DNA of 6,184 nt from Chamaesiphon sp041738715 (GCA_041738715.1 JBGSPI010000054.1:1-6184), one strand, 5' to 3'; positions 1 to 5,469 are shown, counted from the stretch's first letter. Notes: a model not told the origin generated them from the sequence alone. A program made the numbers and translations.

Positions 1-2
1 TG

Positions 3-164
3 GATGACTCGCAGATCGACGATCCGAAGCAGATGCTACGAATGAGTTATCCACTGATGTCCGATGAAGAGGTAGATTTCGTTAGCAGCTTGAATCTGGC
101 TTATGATGCCGTTGGGATCGAAAATGCCGTAAGTGACTTTCTATCAGGCAACGCCATCGGTTAG
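3..164 (+). CDS. C-terminal end of an unrecognised protein (partial)
   Basis: An open frame enters from the left edge and ends at TAG 162-164, leaving 53 residues. The sequence is acidic and looks like real coding sequence (for example MSDEEVDFVSSLNLAYDAVG), ending in SDFLSGNAIG. I do not recognise the family, and the start lies outside the window. It shows no similarity to the oxidoreductase remnant at 1796-2290, so it is not the missing front half of that gene. No terminator is obvious after it; the 132 bases to the next ORF hold only the left inverted repeat of the following element. Confidence 0.55.
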   Translation, partial: DDSQIDDPKQMLRMSYPLMSDEEVDFVSSLNLAYDAVGIENAVSDFLSGNAIG

Positions 165-236
165 CGATCGATATCGGGTTGGGTGTGAAAGTCAGATCTG
201 TGCGTGTTTTAATCAACTTTAGTTCATCGGGATGAG

Positions 237-266
237 CAGGAGAGAGCGATTTTTTTCGGGGGAGAT
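237..266 (+). repeat. Left terminal inverted repeat
   Basis: This 30-bp sequence is the inverted partner of 1770-1799. The core GAGAGCGATTTTTTTCGG (242-259) is perfectly conserved. The mismatches are at 241 and 260. The match stops abruptly on both sides. Confidence 0.8.
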
Positions 267-296
267 GAAATACCCGAAATGCGGTAAAATGGCTCT

Positions 297-629
297 ATGT
301 CTGAATCTGAGCAAATAACCGTCTACCAACTCAAAATCTTCATCCTGGGCATCAGTCCCATGATTTGGCGGCGGTTCAAAGTTCATAGCAATAGCACCAT
401 CACCGATTTACACTACATCGTCCAGATCGTAATGGGGTGGACAGATTCCCACCTACATCGCTTCGTCATCCACGGGAAAGATTACGGGATCGCTCAGAGC
501 GGAGGAATTTGGTTTACTGACGACCCGAACAAAGTCAAACTAGCAGATTTGCAGACTCTTCTGGCTCAATTCTCTAAACCTGTTTTTCTCTCTACTGCAC
601 TGACCTACTTTACCCGACTTTTTAGATGA
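297..629 (+). pseudogene. pRiA4b ORF-3-like / IS1096 TnpR-like protein, C-terminally truncated
   Basis: The 110-residue frame starts at ATG 297. Residues 9-29 (YQLKIFILGISPMIWRRFKV) and 37-65 (with MGWTDSHLHRFVIHGKDYGI) carry the hallmarks of the plasmid pRiA4b ORF-3-like family (PF07929), which includes the passenger TnpR protein of IS1096. Family members are usually clearly longer and continue into a (Y)EYDFGD-type segment. Here similarity stops near residue 87 (KLADLQ, about position 555). The last ~23 residues look like out-of-frame read-through from another sequence. No clear Shine-Dalgarno precedes the ATG. It is probably not functional. The biochemical role of this family is not established. 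Confidence 0.75.
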
Positions 630-660
630 TGTCTGAAAACTTCCTCTTTTTTTAACCTAA

Positions 661-1008
661 GTAGTTACTCTTGTAGATGACTTAGAAAGCGAAGTTTTTG
701 ATGATGATAGTCAACTGGAGACTAAAAAACTGTTCAAGATGGCAATGGAGTTTCAGACTTATATTTCCAATAATCAACATTATATTCCTAACTATGGAGA
801 ACGGTGGCGAAATGGTGAAGCTATTGCCACTGGATTCGTTGAATCAACAGTCAACCAAGTGATTAGCAAACGGTTTGTCAAGAAGCAACAAATGCGGTGG
901 ACTCCTAAAGGTGCCCATCTGCTACTCCAGGTCAGAATATCGGTTTTGAATGAAGAGTTGCAGGGTAAATTTAAGCAATGGTATCCTGGCTTAAAACAAG
1001 CAACATAG
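661..1008 (+). pseudogene. ISKra4-family transposase, C-terminal remnant
   Basis: The frame opens after TAA 658-660 and ends at TAG 1006-1008. Recognisable similarity begins near LVDDLESE (about 673) and runs through YIPNYGERWRNGEAIATGF, FVESTVNQVISKRFVKKQQ and RWTPKGAHLLLQ to WYPGL. This is the conserved C-terminal end of ISKra4-family DDE transposases; the E of FVEST is the likely third acidic catalytic residue. The N-terminal majority, with the other two acidic residues, is missing, so it cannot be active. An internal ATG at 739 would give an 89-residue product but has no convincing ribosome site. It lies directly after the truncated pRiA4b-like frame, and the join falls somewhere in 556-673. 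Confidence 0.85.
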
Positions 1009-1018
1009 ATCGGCACAA

Positions 1019-1037
1019 CCAGATCTGTTAGATCTGG
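1019..1037. repeat. 8-bp perfect palindrome with 3-nt loop after the ISKra4 remnant
   Basis: CCAGATCT (1019-1026) and AGATCTGG (1030-1037) are exact inverted copies separated by GTT. The site begins 11 bp after the transposase stop. No T-run follows on either strand, so a Rho-independent terminator is unlikely. It may be part of the ISKra4 right end or a regulator-binding site. Confidence 0.5.
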
Positions 1038-1042
1038 ATATA

Positions 1043-1072
1043 TTTACCAACTTTGGAGTGTAAGTTGGTAAA
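1043..1072. other. Candidate tyrosine-recombinase core site (11-8-11) or operator upstream of the recombinase
   Basis: TTTACCAACTT (1043-1053) and AAGTTGGTAAA (1062-1072) are perfect 11-bp inverted arms around an 8-bp asymmetric centre (TGGAGTGT). Tyrosine recombinases typically act on inverted arms of 9-13 bp around a 6-8 bp crossover region, and such sites often lie next to the recombinase gene. A further copy of the right arm, AAGTTGGTAAAA, lies at 1139-1150 within the first codons of the recombinase gene. TTGGAGTG is also directly repeated at 1053-1060 and 1074-1081. Position alone would equally fit autoregulation by a DNA-binding protein. Confidence 0.45.
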
Positions 1073-1110
1073 ATTGGAGTGGATACTCTCAGTTTTTAGG
1101 GAGTTGAGTC

Positions 1111-1743
1111 ATGACATTAGAAACCATCCAACTATCGAAAGTTGGTAAAACCGAAAAGCGAACTTCTAAATCTCCTAATTCTCGCAAGTATTCAGAAGTT
1201 AGAACTAGAGAATATTTGTTGTCGGTAGAAATTGAATTGATGCGATCGGCAGTTAAAAAAGGCAAGGGTCGTCATGCTCATCGAGACTCAACTTTAATTT
1301 TGCTCATCTATCGTCATGGATTGCGTGTGGCTGAAGTATCAGCATTGCAATGGACGCAGATCGATTTTAATGGAGGGACGATTTACGTCAAGCGAGTCAA
1401 GAAGGGAACTCCTTCGGTTCAGCCACTCTATGGTGACGAAATTCGGTCACTTCGCAAGCTACAACGAGATTATCCGCCCAGTCCCTATGTTTTTCAGTCT
1501 TCGCGATCTGGGCCGCTAGCTCATGATACTGTTGGTGGCATTGTCGAGCGGGCTGGAGAGTTGGCTGCTTTACCCATGCCCGTTCATGCCCATATGCTGC
1601 GGCATGGAACGGGTTATTATTTAGCGAACCGAGGTATTGATACTCGGACGATTCAGAGTTACCTGGGGCATAACAATATTCAACATACAGTGCGTTATAC
1701 CGAACTTGCTTCTACCAAGTTTCAAGGGCTGTGGGATGGTTAA
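1111..1743 (+). CDS. FimB/FimE-like tyrosine recombinase (site-specific integrase/invertase)
   Basis: This 210-residue protein is about the size of FimB/FimE-type DNA invertases and consists almost only of the catalytic domain, without the N-terminal SAM-like arm domain of larger integrases. The catalytic set is complete: Arg72 (RHGLRVAEV), a beta-hairpin Lys near 97-98 (VKRVKKGTPS), His161 and Arg164 (HAHMLRHGTGYYLANRGID), His187 (YLGH) and the nucleophile Tyr196 (HTVRYTEL). The C-terminal part, from HMLRH to a final FQGLWD, follows FimB closely. The ATG at 1111 has a strong SD, AGGGAG at 1098-1103, with 7-nt spacing. By family it cuts and rejoins DNA through a covalent 3'-phosphotyrosine, and relatives invert promoter segments. 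The candidate substrate is the 11-8-11 site just upstream or the flanking 30-bp repeats; neither is proven. The gene looks intact, unlike its neighbours. Confidence 0.92.
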   Translation: MTLETIQLSKVGKTEKRTSKSPNSRKYSEVRTREYLLSVEIELMRSAVKKGKGRHAHRDSTLILLIYRHGLRVAEVSALQWTQIDFNGGTIYVKRVKKGTPSVQPLYGDEIRSLRKLQRDYPPSPYVFQSSRSGPLAHDTVGGIVERAGELAALPMPVHAHMLRHGTGYYLANRGIDTRTIQSYLGHNNIQHTVRYTELASTKFQGLWDG

Positions 1744-2290
1744 CTGTAGTATCGCGAATTGTATTGTCTATCTCCTCCGAAAAAAATCGCTCTCACCTGT
1801 CGTCATTGCGGGGGAAGAACGGTATGAGATTGGAGTCAAGCACTATTGCTTCGATCCTTCCCTCGCACCATTAGGAAAATCAGTCTTAATTGTAATATTG
1901 ATGACTAATTATGATTATTGGCAACGCATTTACGGTCGCTCGATCTACAATGCGGAGGAAGTACAAGAATCCCAAATCCTTATCGATGTTTTAGAGCGAT
2001 TTTATCCGGGGATTAAAAACGATATTGAGTTTGTCGATGTAGCTACGCCCCTGACTTATGAGCGGTATACTGGCAATTGGCAAGGATCTAGTTGTGGGTG
2101 GTTACTGACCAAACAAACTCTGCCATTATCGATCAAAGGTGTCCCCAAAACATTACCGAAACTGCGAAATTTTTACTCAATCGGACAGTGGGTTGAACCA
2201 GGTGGAAGTGTGCCAGTAGTTGCCATGTCGGGGCGCAATATTATTCAGCAAATTTGTCGAGAAGACAAGCAGATTTTTAGGGCATTTTAA
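1736..2290 (+). pseudogene. CrtI/CrtH-like FAD-dependent oxidoreductase, C-terminal remnant
   Basis: The frame from ATG 1736 gives 184 residues. Residues from about 21 onward match the C-terminal third of phytoene desaturase/carotenoid isomerase-type FAD oxidoreductases: VKHYCFDPSLAPLGKS, then ERFYPGI, then TYERYTGNWQGSSCGWLLT, then FYSIGQWVEPGGSVP followed by VVAMSGRN, the C-terminal flavin-contact motif. Full members are near 500 residues; the N-terminal Rossmann dinucleotide-binding domain is absent, so no redox activity is expected. The first 20 residues come from the neighbouring mobile element, and the homology begins at the end of the right repeat. ATG 1736 overlaps the recombinase stop and has an SD-like AAGGG (1724-1728, 7-nt spacing), so a coupled hybrid peptide could be made. 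The subfamily substrate cannot be told from this end. Confidence 0.82.
1770..1799 (-). repeat. Right terminal inverted repeat
   Basis: Its reverse complement matches 237-266 at 28 of 30 bases. It lies 27 bp beyond the recombinase stop and ends at the point where oxidoreductase homology begins. Confidence 0.8.
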
Positions 2291-2349
2291 TAAACTGCAA
2301 CCGCTCTAAGATCTGTTCTCGATCGACACTGGTGAATGTTAGCATTTCA

Positions 2350-2398
2350 TTATTAATTAAAATCTCGCCGATCGCATTTCAAGTTCGATCAGCGAGAT
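2350..2398 (-). terminator. Rho-independent terminator for the small heat-shock gene
   Basis: Inverted arms at 2362-2374 and 2386-2398 pair at 12 of 13 positions (single mismatch at 2369/2391) around an 11-nt loop. On the minus strand the stem is followed by a T-rich tract (TTTTAATTAATA, 2362 down to 2351). It lies about 34 bp past the stop of the minus-strand chaperone gene. The plus-strand side has no T-run, so it serves mainly the minus strand. Confidence 0.65.
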
Positions 2399-2431
2399 AA
2401 TCACAACGGTTGGAGAGACGAGATCTTTGAT

Positions 2432-2899
2432 TTACTTAACTTCGACCTTGACAACTTTTTTCTTCTCTTCCGCTGATTTCGGGAGATCGAGCGTCAAAAT
2501 GCCATTCTTATATTCAGCCTGAGCCGCATCAGTTTTCACCTGTACGGGCAAAGGAATGATGCGTTCAAATTTGCCATAGCGGAACTCAGATCGAACCGCG
2601 CCTCTGTCCTCAGTTTTGGTTTCGGACTTGCGTTCGCCGCTAATGGATACGGATTGTTCGCTGACTTGAATGTCGAGATCCTTGGCTTCTAACCCAGGAA
2701 TTTCGAGTTTGAGATGAATTGCCTCTGGGGTATCTTCTAACTCTGCCGAAGGCATAAATGCCATAAATTCAGAGTCCCCATTACCACCAGGCGATAGTTG
2801 ATGAAACAGTCGATTCATCTCTGCTTGGAGAGTATCGATCGTGGGTAAGGATTCCCAGTGAGTAATATCGCGGAAAGGCCGCCATTGAATAATTGCCAT
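2432..2899 (-). CDS. hspA: Small heat-shock protein, Hsp20/alpha-crystallin family
   Basis: This 155-residue ATP-independent holdase binds unfolding proteins in the cytoplasm, and in cyanobacteria also at thylakoid membranes. The N-terminus (IIQWRPFRDI, then TLQAEMNRLFHQL) is typical of cyanobacterial HspA. The alpha-crystallin domain spans about residues 48-140, with EFRYGKFERIIPLP (105-118) and the conserved AEYKNGILTLDLPK (128-141). The tail KVVKVEVK resembles the I/V-x-I/V docking motif. The start is ATG at 2897-2899 because GGAG (plus-strand 2909-2912) sits 9 nt upstream; the open frame runs on to 2983, but that extension is not conserved. It appears monocistronic with its own terminator. 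The gene symbol is by family resemblance. Confidence 0.93.
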   Translation of the reverse strand: MAIIQWRPFRDITHWESLPTIDTLQAEMNRLFHQLSPGGNGDSEFMAFMPSAELEDTPEAIHLKLEIPGLEAKDLDIQVSEQSVSISGERKSETKTEDRGAVRSEFRYGKFERIIPLPVQVKTDAAQAEYKNGILTLDLPKSAEEKKKVVKVEVK

Positions 2900-2921
2900 A
2901 TTAACATGCTCCAATATTAAT
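2900..2921 (-). promoter_or_regulatory. Weak AU hairpin holding the hspA ribosome site (possible RNA thermometer)
   Basis: On the minus strand, ATTAA (2917-2921) and TTAAT (2900-2904) can pair around a 12-nt loop that contains the GGAG Shine-Dalgarno. The Synechocystis hsp17 mRNA is known to use a short 5'-UTR hairpin as a thermosensor. This stem is only 5 A-U pairs and leaves the SD in the loop, so the call is speculative. Confidence 0.2.
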
Positions 2922-2983
2922 GACTTAAAACTGATGTTCGCTCGGCTACTGTTGGTGTTTGCTCTTTGAGAATCGATTGGCAA

Positions 2984-3012
2984 ATTGTAGCTATTTTTAC
3001 CTGGATTGGTAA
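2984..3012 (-). promoter_or_regulatory. Candidate sigma-70-type promoter for hspA
   Basis: Read on the minus strand, TTACCA (3007-3012, 4/6 to TTGACA) and TACAAT (2984-2989, 5/6 to TATAAT) are separated by 17 bp. This would give a leader of about 75-80 nt. I see no CIRCE element (TTAGCACTC-N9-GAGTGCTAA) nearby. Confidence 0.35.
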
Positions 3013-3295
3013 AGTAGCTTTGTCACCCTAGCTATTGATAGTAACTAAGCTACTCAACTATTAGGTTAGTAGTACTTTGTGAGAAACTCGTGAGGATTTA
3101 AAGCTGGATACTTGTTCGTCTAAGTGCCAAATTTGAACTATTGAGAAAGATCGAGCTTTCCTCACGAGTTCCTCGTTTTTATGAACTAGCCTGAGAAATA
3201 ATCGATATTTGTTTATGCTCGCAAGGTCTGGTGACTTCTGCAAGCAAAAGTCGATCAAGAAGATCTCGCGCAGGTTAATAAAGAGGCTAAAATTC
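3013..3295. other. Divergent intergenic region with several inverted repeats, no gene seen
   Basis: The 396-bp gap between the hspA start (2899) and the next gene (3296) contains no convincing ORF. It holds AGTAGCTT/AAGCTACT (3013-3020 and 3047-3054, inverted) and a 12-bp inverted pair, AACTCGTGAGGA (3085-3096) with TCCTCACGAGTT (3159-3170). That pair extends by an inner AAGCT/AGCTT (3101-3105 and 3154-3158) across a 4-nt bulge. A short ACGAG-TTC-CTCGT hairpin (3164-3176) followed by T residues to 3180 could be a weak terminator. The minus-strand frame 3061-3402 looks like a shadow. Confidence 0.45.
3161..3172 (+). repeat. CTCACGAGTTCC repeat, copy 1
   Basis: The 12-mer recurs exactly at 4172-4183. 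An inverted 10-bp copy (CTCACGAGTT) is at 3086-3095. After copies 1 and 2 a looser match continues (ATGAACTAGCCTGAGA against ATAAACTTAGCCTAGA), so the repeat unit may be about 40 bp. Confidence 0.55.
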
Positions 3296-4162
3296 ATGAA
3301 ATTGCCACAATTAATACTGGCTTTTATCGCCACCATTTGCTTAGTCTTTGCGGGTAATGCGCTGGCGCAGACTGACATTAATATTAACAATACCGACCTC
3401 ATTCGCTTTGGCGGCAGCGTGACAGTACCAGAGAACCAAGTGGTCGAACATGCCTATGCTTTTGGCGGGAGTGTGACGGTATCACCGAATGCTAGAATTT
3501 TGGACACTGCGATCGCATTTGGCGGAAATGTCGTGCTCAAACAAGGCGCACGGATCGATGGCGATGCTTATTCTTTTGGCGGCAAAATCGTCCAAGAAAC
3601 AGGCGCAACCATTGGGGGCGAACGCGCTACCTTCAACGATCGACACGGTATGATGTCTGACTCCTATGGGAGACACCGCTTTTTCCCTTGGTATTTCTTC
3701 AATGCGATCTTTAGAATTAGTTCGGCTGTAGTTGCCGCGATCCTCGGACTGATTATCTTGCAAACTAGTCCCCAATTTCTCCCGGATTTGGCAGCAAAAT
3801 TGCGTCAATCGCCTGGTTTAATTGCGTTGTGGGGATTTGGAGCGATCGTGTCGTTCGTGTTTGTGAGCGTGTTTTTAGCGATTACGCTGATTGGGATTCC
3901 GCTGATTCCGCTCCTGAGTCTGAGTACTGTTGTGGCTTCGTTAGTCGGTTCGTTAGGGGTGGCTCTATTTGTCGGTCAAACTATCGACCGAAATGGCAAA
4001 CAGCAGGTCATCCAGCAGTTCTTACTTGGGTTGGCAATCTTAACGGTACTGACGTTGCTGCCGTTTTTCGGTGGGCTGATAGTTTTCCTGATTAATCTAT
4101 TTGGCTTGGGTGTCATCTTGCTATGGCAATTTGATCGATCGAAACCCCAATTGGCTTCCTAG
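3296..4162 (+). CDS. Signal-peptide membrane protein with four FGG repeats (bactofilin-like repeat region)
   Basis: This is a 288-residue protein. Residues 1-25 are a signal peptide (MKLPQLILAFIATICLVFAG, then NALA, with cleavage probably before Q25). Four imperfect ~19-residue repeats follow at about 37-54, 55-73, 74-92 and 93-111, each opening with (R/A/S)FGG and holding hydrophobic positions such as GGSVTV. This pattern suggests a small beta-solenoid resembling polymer-forming cytoskeletal (bactofilin-like) repeats. A charged, His/Tyr-rich linker (112-130) leads to hydrophobic membrane segments near 137-155, 175-228 (probably two) and 242-277. The predicted product is therefore an exported repeat domain anchored in a membrane. 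The ATG at 3296 is chosen because AAGAGG (3281-3286) lies 9 nt upstream and a signal peptide starts there; the open frame extends to 3209 without these. Function is unknown. Codon use looks native, with a HIP1 site at 3509. Confidence 0.85.
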   Translation: MKLPQLILAFIATICLVFAGNALAQTDININNTDLIRFGGSVTVPENQVVEHAYAFGGSVTVSPNARILDTAIAFGGNVVLKQGARIDGDAYSFGGKIVQETGATIGGERATFNDRHGMMSDSYGRHRFFPWYFFNAIFRISSAVVAAILGLIILQTSPQFLPDLAAKLRQSPGLIALWGFGAIVSFVFVSVFLAITLIGIPLIPLLSLSTVVASLVGSLGVALFVGQTIDRNGKQQVIQQFLLGLAILTVLTLLPFFGGLIVFLINLFGLGVILLWQFDRSKPQLAS

Positions 4163-4171
4163 AATTAATTT

Positions 4172-4183
4172 CTCACGAGTTCC
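4172..4183 (+). repeat. CTCACGAGTTCC repeat, copy 2
   Basis: This is an exact direct copy of 3161-3172, located 9 bp past the stop of the FGG-repeat gene. The two copies bracket that gene. The degenerate continuation of this copy overlaps the -35 of the next promoter. Confidence 0.55.
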
Positions 4184-4201
4184 CCATAAACTTAGCCTAG
4201 A

Positions 4202-4230
4202 TTGAAAGATAAGTCGAACAGGGTTAATAA
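4202..4230 (+). promoter_or_regulatory. Sigma-70-type promoter for the DUF6544-like gene
   Basis: TTGAAA (4202-4207) and TAATAA (4225-4230) are separated by 17 bp. Transcription would begin near 4237, giving a leader of about 40 nt to ATG 4276. This is the clearest promoter in the window. Confidence 0.6.
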
Positions 4231-4275
4231 ACGCCCAATGCAGATCGAACCTTATTCTAATTAGTGGAGATGATT

Positions 4276-5037
4276 ATGACTAAAAGCATTACTGAGATCG
4301 CAGATATTTCGATCGATGAGCTATGGGAATCAGCTCCCATCGGCGATCAAATTTTTCATCCCGACTCACTTACGCACCTGCCCGAAGCCGCTCGACACTA
4401 CCTCAACCACGCAATCGCTCCTGGTGCCAAACTAGCTTCTGCCGTTAGATTGTGGATGCATGGGGAGATTAAGCTCGGCGAAAAATGGCATCACTTCACA
4501 GGTGAGGAAGTAATTTGCTGGAATCGCGGGATGATTTGGCGAGCGACTACTTGGATGCAGGGCTTACCGATTTGGGGAGCTGACAAAGTAGTCGATGGCA
4601 TGAGTGATGTGCAGTGGAAAATATTGGGACTATTTCCGGTGATGCAGGCAAATGGTGCTGATGTCACGCGCTCTGGTGCTGGGCGGATGCAGGGTGAGTC
4701 GGTATGGTTGCCGTCTGTGCTGTGTCATCCCGATATCATTTGGACGGAAATGGATACGGAGCATGTGCGCGCCAATTTTACCGCGCTGGGCGAGCAGGCA
4801 GAACTCGTGCTGGGCATGGATCGATTTGGCGGATTGGAGCGAGTGAAGTTCTTACGGTGGGGCAACCCTGAAGGTGGCAAGCATCACTATGTGGATTTTG
4901 GCGGTGTAGTGGAAGCAGATGGGACATTTGGGGATTACACCATTCCGACTCAATTGCGGTTGGGTTGGTTTTTCGATACATTGAGAGAGCATTTAGTAAC
5001 AGCTATAGTATTCGGTTTCCTTAGAAATGATTTATAG
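4276..5037 (+). CDS. DUF6544/DUF6920-like protein of unknown function
   Basis: This is a 253-residue soluble protein without a signal peptide or membrane segment. It follows the pattern of a widespread uncharacterised family: HLPEAARHYLNHAI (34-47), VRLWMHGEIKLG (57-68), MIWRATTWMQGLPIWGAD (86-103), WKILGLFPVM then GADVTRSGAGRMQGESVWLPS (114-147), LRWGNPEGG (193-201) and FGDYTIPTQLRLGWFF (218-233). ATG 4276 is preferred because GGAG (4266-4269) lies 6 nt upstream; a GTG at 4264 and an ATG at 4270 are also in frame. The last ~20 residues (DTLREHLVTAIVFGFLRNDL) fit the family poorly, so the 3' end may have been altered where the next, broken gene begins. It overlaps the following frame by a few codons. 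No function is assigned; family assignment is from recalled motifs. Confidence 0.75.
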   Translation: MTKSITEIADISIDELWESAPIGDQIFHPDSLTHLPEAARHYLNHAIAPGAKLASAVRLWMHGEIKLGEKWHHFTGEEVICWNRGMIWRATTWMQGLPIWGADKVVDGMSDVQWKILGLFPVMQANGADVTRSGAGRMQGESVWLPSVLCHPDIIWTEMDTEHVRANFTALGEQAELVLGMDRFGGLERVKFLRWGNPEGGKHHYVDFGGVVEADGTFGDYTIPTQLRLGWFFDTLREHLVTAIVFGFLRNDL

Positions 5038-5469
5038 AGGTCTTTATCATTTTTATATTGCTCATCACAAAAATTTAGCTACTGACCCTGTTAAATACTT
5101 GGCGGCTCCCGAAAATCAAGATTTGGGTATTGTTAAAACGCTCCGAAAACCTCATCGAAAGTTGATTATTGCACCTTTTCCTGATTCCGTCAGTCGAACG
5201 GACAATTTTTTCTTCGATTCATCGCCTCAAACCCGCTTGACAACTTCGATCGCTTCTTAACTTGTCGCGAATGGGGTATGGCCGTCATGTTCGACCACGA
5301 TGTGACCGACGGCGCACCAGTCGCTCGCTTTATGAAACGATTGCAAGAATTGATGACCAGTGGATATGGGTTAGCAACAGCCCCAATGGGCGATATTCAT
5401 GACCAGACAATAGACCTCCTGCGAAAGTATCAAGTGATCGCCTGTTGCGATGATAAATACAGCTCGTAA
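5009..5469 (+). pseudogene. CAT / 2-oxoacid dehydrogenase E2-like acyltransferase, C-terminal remnant with frameshift
   Basis: One frame (open from 5009, ATG 5027) reads through VKTLRKPHRKLIIAPFPDSV and stops at 5258-5260. The adjoining frame (open from 5185) continues with FIASNPLDNFDRFLTCREWG and MAVMFDHDVTDGAPVARF to TAA 5467-5469. HDVTDG fits the HxxxDG active-site motif of chloramphenicol acetyltransferase and dihydrolipoyl acyltransferase catalytic domains, and VARFMKRLQEL matches what follows it in CAT. Joining the frames needs a -1 shift at the run of six T (5206-5211), consistent with loss of one T. The 5' half of the protein is missing, so it should be inactive. A minus-strand IS lies against its 3' end and may have altered the last residues. 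The acyl substrate is unknown. Confidence 0.6.

Larger units (their letters stand above)
237..1799. mobile_element. Element bounded by 30-bp inverted repeats, carrying a FimB-like recombinase
   Basis: Two inverted repeats (237-266 and 1770-1799) match at 28 of 30 positions and enclose 1563 bp. The genes fit tightly inside: the first ORF starts 31 bp after the left repeat and the recombinase stops 27 bp before the right one. Contents in order are a truncated pRiA4b-like ORF, an ISKra4 transposase remnant, two palindromes and a tyrosine recombinase. I see no target-site duplication outside the repeats. The right boundary coincides with the point where homology to a truncated host gene begins, which supports it as a real element end. 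The enzyme that moved it is unclear: it could be a decayed transposon with a nested insertion, or a recombinase-linked invertible segment. Confidence 0.6.

Noticed and set aside
1637..1735. Upstream part of the long frame ending at 2290
   Set aside because: It lies inside the recombinase gene in another frame and has no similarity to the oxidoreductase; the credible start is 1736 or none.
237..1799. CRISPR array or tandem repeat system
   Set aside because: Only inverted pairs and a few short direct copies occur; there is no regular repeat-spacer pattern.
2900..2983. 28-residue N-terminal extension of the small heat-shock protein
   Set aside because: It is not conserved in the family, and the strong SD precedes the ATG at 2899.
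2900..3060. CIRCE heat-shock operator upstream of hspA
   Set aside because: No TTAGCACTC-N9-GAGTGCTAA or close variant is present; the inverted repeats there are different.
3209..3295. 29-residue extension upstream of the FGG-repeat protein
   Set aside because: The extension is Lys/Arg-rich and would bury the signal peptide; AAGAGG is correctly placed for ATG 3296.
3061..3402. Minus-strand frame of 113 residues
   Set aside because: It overlaps the signal-peptide region of a clear plus-strand gene and a repeat-rich intergenic region, with no family likeness.
3482..3808. Minus-strand frame of 108 residues inside the FGG-repeat gene
   Set aside because: It is a shadow of the repeat-coding plus strand; its composition is unlike a protein family.
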